Positions 6,953-12,530 of a DNA stretch of 12,530 bases are shown here, one piece after another (the stretch's first letter is position 1; each line of letters opens with the position of its first letter). The stretch is from an uncultured Opitutia bacterium (GTDB lineage Bacteria; Verrucomicrobiota; Verrucomicrobiia; Opitutales; UBA953), in the NCBI GenBank assembly GCA_903840235.1, contig CAIMFE010000203.1:1-12530 (forward strand), written 5' to 3'. The notes under the pieces were generated by a model that was not told the DNA's origin, did no database searches, and was given only the letters and a program-made list of their open reading frames with translations. The translations under genes and the position numbers were made by a program.

Positions 6953-7918
6953 TTAGAAGTATCCTAAGCACTTTGCTCCGAGTAATAGTAGGCCAGCGAT
7001 GATTCGGTACCAGGCGAAGGGTTTAAGTCCGCGGCGCATAATAAATCCGATCATCCATTTTACTGAGATGAATGCAGCCACCGCGGCGACTAAGAGTCCA
7101 AGGCTTGCATTTCCAATCGGGTAGACCTTGAAGAGGGCAGGTCCAAGTGAGTACATTTTGTAGACTGAAGCGGCGGACAAAATAACGAAGCCAACGAGAA
7201 ACGAAAACTCAGTGGCGACGGCGGAGGAAAGTCCGGCCCAGCGTCCGCCTAAGATGGTGGCCAATGATCGGCTAGTTCCAGGGATAAGCGCAACGCATTG
7301 GCAGAGTCCAATCCACAGTGCCTGTTTCGGTGTTATATTTAATTCACCAGTATTATCGGAAGGAATCTTAGGTAATTTGTTTTCGGCTAAAAAGATGACA
7401 AATCCTCCGATGATTAAGGCTAGGGCAACGATGGTTACATTGAAAGGTATGTAGTCCTTGATAATAAAACCTAAGATAGCTGCGGGTAAAAAGGCGATGA
7501 GGATAGCGAGTGCTAGGAAAATGGAACTACGATGGCCTTTAAAAATTCCGACTATCACCGAACTCATTCGTTGATAAAAAATAAAAAGCACGGCGAGAAT
7601 TGCACCGAGCTGAATGATCACAATGTAGTCATCGGCAATTTTTTCGAGCGAGAGTCGGCGACCTTTTCGATCCACCACACTGGCCTCCACTAGGGTTGAA
7701 CTTTTTTCAACACCCATGACCGCATCACTAATAATCATGTGACCGGTTGAGGATACGGGTAGATATTCAGTTATGCCTTCGACCAGCCCAGTGACTATGG
7801 CACGTTGGGTGGTGAACTCATTTCGGACTTCTTCGGCAGTTTTATCCGGAGCAGTTTGTTCGGCCGCCCATGAGCCTATAGGACAAACCAGTAATAAAAA
7901 TAGCAGGGCACGAGGCAT
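6953..7918 (-). CDS. uppP: Undecaprenyl-diphosphatase (UppP/BacA family) with N-terminal signal peptide and insertion
   Basis: An integral membrane enzyme that dephosphorylates undecaprenyl diphosphate to recycle the lipid carrier for peptidoglycan; loss or overproduction alters bacitracin response in model species. The catalytic motif 1 EGITEYLPVSSTGH (47-60) keeps the two Glu and the His. Motif 2 is PGTSRSLATI (213-222), with Ser216 and Arg217 kept but the usual Gly after SRS replaced by Leu219. Many membrane segments follow. At 321 residues it is about 50 longer than E. coli UppP (273). The excess is a cleavable-looking signal peptide (MPRALLFLLLVCPIGSWA, likely cut near residue 18), a short acidic linker, and about 20 extra residues (roughly 71-95) between motif 1 and the IIQLGAILAV segment. 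It starts at ATG 7918 without a Shine-Dalgarno and is divergent from trpB across 96 bases. Confidence 0.94.
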   Translation of the reverse strand: MPRALLFLLLVCPIGSWAAEQTAPDKTAEEVRNEFTTQRAIVTGLVEGITEYLPVSSTGHMIISDAVMGVEKSSTLVEASVVDRKGRRLSLEKIADDYIVIIQLGAILAVLFIFYQRMSSVIVGIFKGHRSSIFLALAILIAFLPAAILGFIIKDYIPFNVTIVALALIIGGFVIFLAENKLPKIPSDNTGELNITPKQALWIGLCQCVALIPGTSRSLATILGGRWAGLSSAVATEFSFLVGFVILSAASVYKMYSLGPALFKVYPIGNASLGLLVAAVAAFISVKWMIGFIMRRGLKPFAWYRIIAGLLLLGAKCLGYF

Positions 7919-8014
7919 GGATTTATCTGATATAGGTAGAAAGAAAGCGCAAGACTCCGATTTGTCCTTGTCGCTTGCCCTTCGTCTTAGTTCGCTCTTT
8001 ATATTATTTAAATT
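7919..8014. promoter_or_regulatory. Divergent promoter region between uppP and trpB
   Basis: A 96-base spacer that must hold the promoters of both uppP (minus) and the trpB run (plus). Towards trpB there is TATTAT at 8002-8007 (five of six to TATAAT), seven bases before the ATG, with no good -35 at normal spacing (TTGCCC at 7975-7980 is 21 bases away). Towards uppP there is TATATC (7934-7929), ten bases before its ATG. No trp operator, leader peptide or attenuator is visible. Exact promoters remain tentative. Confidence 0.35.
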
Positions 8015-9250
8015 ATGTCCGCTTCGAGTCTCATTCCAACCAAAGAACCTCGTTTCCAGGTGCCTGATGTCCGTGGACGTTTTGGTCAGTTTGGCGGAAT
8101 GTATGTTCCGGAGACTTTGATGACTCCGCTGCTCGAGTTATCCAAAGCGTACGCTGAAGCTCGTCGTGATCCGGCATTTCAAAATGACTTCACGAATATG
8201 CTGCGTGATTTTGCCGGACGTCCAACCGGACTATACTTTGCGGAGTCACTCACCAAACATTTTGGTGGTGCTCGAATTTATTTAAAACGCGAAGACATGC
8301 TGCACACGGGTGCACATAAAATTAACAATGCCGTCGGTCAGGCTTTGCTCGCCGTTCGTATGGGTAAGAAACGGATCATTGCCGAAACGGGTGCTGGACA
8401 ACACGGAGTAGCCACTGCTGCCGTCTGTGCAAAATTTGGTCTGAAGTGCGTCATCTACATGGGCGCCGAAGATATGGAACGTCAGGCCCTCAATGTTTAT
8501 CGTATGCGTCTCATGGGCGCTGAAGTTCGCGGAGTTGAAGCAGGGCAGAGAACCCTAAAAGAGGCGGTCAATGAAGCGATGCGTGATTGGGTGACTAATG
8601 TCCGCGATACTCATTATATTTTAGGCACAGCTTACGGCGCTCACCCTTATCCGATGATGGTGCGTGATTTTCACCGCATTATCTCGATGGAATCTAAGCA
8701 GCAAATGTTGCGTGCCGAAAATAAATTACCTGATCACGTCGTTGCCTGCGTGGGTGGTGGATCCAATGCGATTGGTTCTTTCTTCGAATATTTAGACGAA
8801 CCTGAAGTTGAACTTATTGGCGTCGAAGCGGGTGGACGTGGGATTGTGGAAGGTCAACACGCCGCCCGATTTGCGGGTGGCCGTCTCGGTGTACTCCAGG
8901 GTTGCCTCACGCACATTTTACAAAACAGCGAAGGACAAATCGAAGGTACGCATTCTGTATCTGCTGGATTGGACTACGCAGCGGTCGGACCTGAGCACGC
9001 TTACTATCACGAAAGAGGACGAATCAAATTTGCTTACGCGACGGATGAAGAATGTCTCGATGCGTTTAAATTATTATCAAGCAAAGAGGGGATTATTCCC
9101 GCTCTAGAATCCAGTCATGCTCTGGCCTATGGTTGTAAGTTAGCTTCTGACAGTCCTCGAACATCTACCGTCTTAATTAATTTATCAGGTCGTGGTGACA
9201 AAGACGTGTGGAGTGCAGCTCGTGCGATGGGCGTTGAAATCAAACTTTAA
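8015..9250 (+). CDS. trpB: Tryptophan synthase beta subunit
   Basis: PLP enzyme joining indole and L-serine to L-tryptophan, normally in an alpha2-beta2 complex with TrpA. The TrpB1 signature is complete: FGQFGGMYVPETL near the N-terminus, KREDMLHTGAHKINNA with the PLP-binding Lys102, ETGAGQHGVATA with the catalytic Glu124, the phosphate-binding CVGGGSNAIG loop, and a C-terminal SGRGDKD. The length of 411 residues is typical for TrpB1 (about 395-410). It starts at ATG 8015 after an A/T-rich stretch without Shine-Dalgarno. trpA is not adjacent: the next gene is yicC, three bases downstream. Either trpA lies elsewhere in the genome, or beyond this window. No attenuation signals were seen. Confidence 0.98.
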   Translation: MSASSLIPTKEPRFQVPDVRGRFGQFGGMYVPETLMTPLLELSKAYAEARRDPAFQNDFTNMLRDFAGRPTGLYFAESLTKHFGGARIYLKREDMLHTGAHKINNAVGQALLAVRMGKKRIIAETGAGQHGVATAAVCAKFGLKCVIYMGAEDMERQALNVYRMRLMGAEVRGVEAGQRTLKEAVNEAMRDWVTNVRDTHYILGTAYGAHPYPMMVRDFHRIISMESKQQMLRAENKLPDHVVACVGGGSNAIGSFFEYLDEPEVELIGVEAGGRGIVEGQHAARFAGGRLGVLQGCLTHILQNSEGQIEGTHSVSAGLDYAAVGPEHAYYHERGRIKFAYATDEECLDAFKLLSSKEGIIPALESSHALAYGCKLASDSPRTSTVLINLSGRGDKDVWSAARAMGVEIKL

Positions 9251-9253
9251 TTT

Positions 9254-10132
9254 ATGTGTGCGGCATCCATGACAGGCTTTGGTCGGGCAGAACTTAAACT
9301 CGACGGAAAGTCCTACGCCATTGAAATCGCCTCGGTAAATCAGAAGAATTTACAGATTTCCGTATACGGTCCGGAAGAATGGCCGACCCTAGAATCCGTG
9401 GTCAGCAACGCCATTCGACAACACTTACATCGCGGTAAAGTGACTGTGCGAATTAACTCTGCCGATTTCTCAAATCGATCCGCAACAAACTGGGATGAAA
9501 ACAATCTTAGATCCTTGTATGACGAGTTTCAGGTTCTCGCTAAGAAATTAAACATCCCCGTTACACCTGATGCCAATTTACTTCTGAGTTTGAGTAATGT
9601 GCGTAGCAATAATCGTTCAAGCTTACCCTCGTTTGATGTTTGTGAAAAAGAAGTTTTATCAGCACTCGAGATTGCGGTTAAGCAACTCATGAAAATGCGT
9701 GAGGTCGAAGGAAATACTCTGGCGAAAGATTTGAAGGCCCGACTTATCAAAATTAATCAAAGTGTCGATGTCATGCAGGAGTGTGAAAAAGAAGCTCCCA
9801 AACGCCATCGCGATTTGATGCTTAAACGATTAAAAGACATGGGTCTGGAATTAGATTTAGGCGACGAACGTGTGCTCAAGGAAATTGCGATTTGGGCGGA
9901 TCGTTGCGATATCACCGAGGAAATCGTCAGGCTGAAAAGTCATATTCAACAGTTTCAACAAGACTTAGAGGGTGATAAAAATGGTAGAAAATTAGACTTT
10001 CTAGTACAAGAATTGCTCCGGGAGGCTAATACCGTGGGCAGTAAGGCATCGGAAATAGCCACAACTCGTGCCGTTTTAGAGGTAAAAACAGAAATTGAGA
10101 GAATTAGGGAACAGGTCCAAAATCTTGAATAA
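9254..10132 (+). CDS. yicC: YicC-family endoribonuclease
   Basis: A member of the YicC/YloC family, which in E. coli is an endoribonuclease that affects small-RNA and mRNA decay. The N-terminus has the family opening SMTGFGRAE (5-13), followed by IEIASVNQKNLQISV (23-37), and RGKVTVRI (60-67). The C-terminal DUF1732-type part contains EEIVRLKSHIQQF (222-234) and GRKLDFLVQELLREANTVGSKA (244-265), the most conserved block of the family. A helical, charged middle region spans about 130-215. The length of 292 residues fits. I keep ATG 9254 rather than ATG 9269 because family members carry a few residues before the SMT motif. It lies three bases after the trpB stop, so the two are very likely co-transcribed. 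Confidence 0.93.
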   Translation: MCAASMTGFGRAELKLDGKSYAIEIASVNQKNLQISVYGPEEWPTLESVVSNAIRQHLHRGKVTVRINSADFSNRSATNWDENNLRSLYDEFQVLAKKLNIPVTPDANLLLSLSNVRSNNRSSLPSFDVCEKEVLSALEIAVKQLMKMREVEGNTLAKDLKARLIKINQSVDVMQECEKEAPKRHRDLMLKRLKDMGLELDLGDERVLKEIAIWADRCDITEEIVRLKSHIQQFQQDLEGDKNGRKLDFLVQELLREANTVGSKASEIATTRAVLEVKTEIERIREQVQNLE

Positions 10133-10202
10133 ATTTCGGCTAGGGTATTGCCATGACCCCTTTCCTTTGTCTTTCTCTATCAACACTTACTAATCTTTAT
10201 CC
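10133..10202 (+). promoter_or_regulatory. Possible internal promoter region before the HU-family gene
   Basis: The 70-base gap between yicC and the HU-family gene is the largest in this plus-strand run. It is pyrimidine-rich (CCCCTTTCCTTTGTCTTTC). TTGTCT at 10167-10172 resembles a -35, but I see no good -10 at normal spacing. There is no hairpin with a U-run, so nothing indicates termination after yicC. The start is preceded by CTTTATCC, not by a Shine-Dalgarno. Confidence 0.2.
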
Positions 10203-10526
10203 ATGTCTGACAATCTTACGAAACGGCAAATAGTCCTGAAAATTTTTACGGATAAAGGCTACCCACAAAAGCATATTCGCGACAGCGTTCAGTTAACCTT
10301 GGACGCGATCACCGAAGCCTTGCTCGCTGGCCGTGATGTTGAATTGCGTAACTTCGGCGTTTTCCAAGTTCAGGTTCGTAAAAGTCGTATCGGTCGTAAT
10401 CCCAATCGTCCTGAAACCGATGTCGTGATTCCCAAACGCGCCGTAATTAAATTTAAAGCCGGTAAAGAACTTAAAGCTAAATTGAAGTCTTATAATATTG
10501 ATAAGACTGACACTAAGCCCGAGTAA
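10203..10526 (+). CDS. HU/IHF-family DNA-binding protein
   Basis: A small nucleoid protein that bends DNA as a dimer. The fold is recognisable throughout its 107 residues. N-terminal helices (LTKRQIVLKIFTDKG, then VQLTLDAITEALLAG) are followed by the VELRNFGVFQVQVRKSR strand pair, the DNA-intercalating beta arm with GRNPN (64-68, Pro67 at the tip), then IPKRAVIKFKAGKELKAKL. A short charged tail (about residues 97-107, ending DTKPE) extends beyond the usual 90-95 residues. The GRNPN arm and N-terminal spacing resemble both HU and IHF subunits. I cannot say whether it is a homodimer or part of a pair, so no symbol is given. A 70-base gap precedes it, so it may have its own promoter; hisS follows ten bases later. 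Confidence 0.93.
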   Translation: MSDNLTKRQIVLKIFTDKGYPQKHIRDSVQLTLDAITEALLAGRDVELRNFGVFQVQVRKSRIGRNPNRPETDVVIPKRAVIKFKAGKELKAKLKSYNIDKTDTKPE

Positions 10527-10536
10527 GTTTTTATCC

Positions 10537-11874
10537 ATGGCAGATATCCGCTCATTACCAGGTTTTAGAGAATTCTATCCTGAAGACAGAGCGATCCAAA
10601 ATCATCTCTTCACGGTCTGGCGTCAGGCCTGCCGTCGGTACGGTTTTCGCGAATGGGAATCCCCTGTGCTCGAACCTTTAGAACTCTTCACCGAAAAATC
10701 GGGCGAGGAGATTGTTAAGCAGTTATTTAACTTTGAAGACAAAGGCGGCCGCCAGGTAAGTCTCCGTCCGGAGATGACCCCTTCGCTGGCTCGCATGGTC
10801 GGTGCCCGTGCTAACGGAATGCCTAAACCGATTCGTTGGTTTTCTATCGGTGAGAATTTCCGTTACGAAAAACCTCAGAAAGGACGTCTCCGATCCTTTT
10901 ATCAGCTGAACGCTGATTTACTCGGTGAAGCGAGTGCGACGGCGGACGCTGAACTCATCGCACTATGCGCTGATTGTTTATTAGGTTTTGGTCTGACCCA
11001 AAAAGATTTCTCAATTCGTATTTCTGACCGTCAACTCTGGTTTAAATTTTTAGAGAGCGAAAAAGTTCCCACTGAAAAAATCACAGCTGTCTTAGGCGTG
11101 GTCGATAAGTTAGAACGTTCCAGTCCTGGCGATTTACTAGAAGCGATGAAAGCCGTACTTACGGGTAGTGACTGCGATGCCCCTAAATTATTAGCATCGG
11201 TTAAGGCTTTCGCAGCCATTCGTTCACTGAATGAATTGGAAGCCATTGCCCAGAAGGATGCAGCGATGGCTGCACGTTTAGTGGAATGGAAACAATTACT
11301 AGATTCTATTAAAGCCCTCGGTTTTGCGGAATGTGTATCGATCGATTTAACCATTGTTCGTGGGCTCGCTTATTATACCGGCTTTGTTTTTGAAGCTTTT
11401 GAAGTAGGCGCCGAAGCTCGTGCACTGGCTGGCGGCGGACGTTATGATACTTTAGTTAAGAAATTAGGCGGACCCGATTTACCAGCCGCTGGTTTCGGTA
11501 TGGGCGATGTGACTGTCCGTGACTTATTAGAGTCCAAAAATCTTTTACCCAAGTATTCTGATGGCCCGAATTTCTATGTTATGATTCTGGGCGACGATGC
11601 TCGCAATGTTGCCCTTGAGGATATCGCAGCACTTCGTCGCGCCGGCTTCCGGGTTGAATATAATTTACGTGACGGTAAATTCCCAAAATTAATTCAAAGT
11701 GCGGAAACCATCGGTGCACAATACGCACTGGTTTACGGTAGTGAAGAAGTCGCCAAAGGAATTACCAAGGTAAGAAGTTTAACCGATCGCACCGAAGCGA
11801 CCATTCCTCGCACTGATATCATTCCTGCACTGCGCGCTGTATTAGAAGAAGGCATGCGTGCCATTCTTCCCTAA
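10537..11874 (+). CDS. hisS: Histidyl-tRNA synthetase with divergent motif 3
   Basis: Class II aminoacyl-tRNA synthetase charging tRNA-His. It starts at ATG 10537 (MADIRSLPGFREFYPED). An upstream in-frame TTG at 10498 would overlap the HU gene and is unlikely. Length is 445 residues. Visible parts: the class II N-terminal region with SLRPEMTPSLAR (75-86), motif 2 FRYEKPQKGRLRSFYQ (108-123), the histidine motif IVRGLAYYTGFVFEAF (273-288, Arg275 kept), AGGGRYDTLVKKLGGP (298-313), and a C-terminal anticodon-binding domain (about 345-445). Two positions differ from E. coli HisRS: GLDYY is GLAYY (Ala278), and the motif 3 MGLERL is MGDVTV, losing the motif 3 Arg at the aligned place. The anticodon domain and complete motif 2 argue against the HisZ paralogue. 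It sits ten bases after the HU gene and three before murJ. Confidence 0.93.
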   Translation: MADIRSLPGFREFYPEDRAIQNHLFTVWRQACRRYGFREWESPVLEPLELFTEKSGEEIVKQLFNFEDKGGRQVSLRPEMTPSLARMVGARANGMPKPIRWFSIGENFRYEKPQKGRLRSFYQLNADLLGEASATADAELIALCADCLLGFGLTQKDFSIRISDRQLWFKFLESEKVPTEKITAVLGVVDKLERSSPGDLLEAMKAVLTGSDCDAPKLLASVKAFAAIRSLNELEAIAQKDAAMAARLVEWKQLLDSIKALGFAECVSIDLTIVRGLAYYTGFVFEAFEVGAEARALAGGGRYDTLVKKLGGPDLPAAGFGMGDVTVRDLLESKNLLPKYSDGPNFYVMILGDDARNVALEDIAALRRAGFRVEYNLRDGKFPKLIQSAETIGAQYALVYGSEEVAKGITKVRSLTDRTEATIPRTDIIPALRAVLEEGMRAILP

Positions 11875-11877
11875 GCA

Positions 11878-12530
11878 ATGAACGAACAGTCGCGCCAATA
11901 TCGAAACATGGCGAAGACGGCGTCGTGGACGATGGTCTCGCGAATTTTAGGTTTAGTCCGTGATCAATTAATCGCCGCATTTTTTGGTGCGGGCATCGTG
12001 GCCTCAGCTTTTTTATTCGCGTTTCAGATTCCTAATTTATTTCGCCGACTTTTGGGTGAAGGCGCTTTGACGGCAGCGACGGTTCCAGTCTTGGCTGCTA
12101 AAGCAAATGAAGGTGGTACCAAGGAATCCTATGCTTTTCTAAATTATATCGTTCGTCGAATGTTGCCATGGATGTTGGGCATAACCCTCGTGGGTATGAG
12201 CGGTGCGTTGCTTTGGTTTCTATTAGCAGCGAATGATCAACAAAGGTATGCGGCAGAACTTACGGCGTGGTGTATGCCCTACATGCCTTTAATTTGTATC
12301 GCGGCACTATTTACCTCGGCGGTCAATTTGAGTGGTCGATTCGGCTTAGCGGAAATTGCTTCATCGGCACTGAACCTCTGTATGATTTTAGGTTTAGGTT
12401 TCTTTGGATATTATCTGGCTGATACTCCCATGGGTCAGGCTCGTTGGCTCTGTGCTGGAGCTGTCGCGGGTGGTGTTTTGCAATTGCTGATACCCATGTG
12501 GGGGCTCCAGCAAGCCGGTTGGAAAAGTCG
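11878..12530 (+). CDS. murJ: Lipid II flippase MurJ (MviN), N-terminal part, cut by window end
   Basis: A MOP-superfamily membrane transporter that flips lipid II to the outer face of the inner membrane. The first 217 residues are in the window and the frame is open to the edge. Family features: SRILGLVRDQLIAAFFGAG (21-39), the AFQIPNLFRRLLGEGALTAATVPVL block (48-72), which is the most conserved part of MurJ and holds the substrate-cavity Arg and the GEGA turn, and further hydrophobic segments at about 98-118, 138-150 and 165-183. ATG 11878 lies three bases after the hisS stop and matches the usual short polar N-terminus. No Shine-Dalgarno is visible (CTAAGCA). The full gene should run to about 500-530 residues beyond this window. 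Confidence 0.95.
   Translation, partial: MNEQSRQYRNMAKTASWTMVSRILGLVRDQLIAAFFGAGIVASAFLFAFQIPNLFRRLLGEGALTAATVPVLAAKANEGGTKESYAFLNYIVRRMLPWMLGITLVGMSGALLWFLLAANDQQRYAAELTAWCMPYMPLICIAALFTSAVNLSGRFGLAEIASSALNLCMILGLGFFGYYLADTPMGQARWLCAGAVAGGVLQLLIPMWGLQQAGWKS

Noticed and set aside
8808..9107. 99-residue open frame inside trpB
   Set aside because: It is a shadow of trpB in another frame, with no recognisable protein features. The other antisense frames across asd, mrdA, mreB, uppP, yicC and hisS were dropped for the same reason.
10537..11874. Reading the hisS-like gene as HisZ, the regulatory paralogue of HisG
   Set aside because: The anticodon-binding domain is present, motif 2 and the VRG Arg are intact, and no hisG is nearby.

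Overview
This is an ordinary housekeeping stretch of a bacterial chromosome, dense in cell-envelope genes and with almost no intergenic space. The best fit is the phylum Verrucomicrobiota, probably class Opitutae. I base that on protein style, from memory of the families: an HU/IHF-type protein with 'ELRNFGVF' and 'GRNPN', a HisRS that opens with 'LPGFREFYPED' and has an unusual motif 3, and a UppP with a signal peptide and an internal insertion. No search was run. I see no insertion sequences, prophage genes, CRISPR array or clear signs of horizontal transfer.

Layout. (1) On the minus strand, positions 39-1751 hold asd, then an rlmB-like SpoU methyltransferase, a small hairpin and tRNA-Lys(UUU). 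(2) On the plus strand, one YkuD-type L,D-transpeptidase gene (1745-2302) has a start that overlaps the asd start divergently and a stop that touches the mrdA stop convergently. (3) On the minus strand, 2303-6844 is the rod-shape operon mreB-mreC-mreD-mrdA (PBP2), with ATGA overlaps at mreC/mreD and mreD/mrdA. A candidate promoter lies before mreB. (4) uppP (minus, 6953-7918) sits upstream of mreB in the same direction. (5) On the plus strand, from 8015 to the window end, trpB, yicC, an HU-family gene, hisS and murJ (cut by the window edge) run closely spaced, probably as one or two transcripts. The largest gap in that run is 70 bases.

How the genes work together. Much of the window serves peptidoglycan. 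Asd feeds the diaminopimelate/lysine branch. MurJ flips lipid II. UppP recycles the undecaprenyl carrier. PBP2 crosslinks side-wall glycan under MreBCD guidance. The YkuD protein would make or edit 3-3 crosslinks or attach proteins, if it reaches the periplasm. TrpB, HisRS, RlmB, YicC, the HU protein and tRNA-Lys are general metabolism, translation, RNA and nucleoid functions.

I found no convincing new system. The best second-look items are the divergent HisRS active-site motifs, the remodelled UppP, a signal-less L,D-transpeptidase that lacks the usual Arg after its catalytic Cys, a hairpin covering the mreC initiation region, and the near absence of Shine-Dalgarno sequences, with mreD as the exception.
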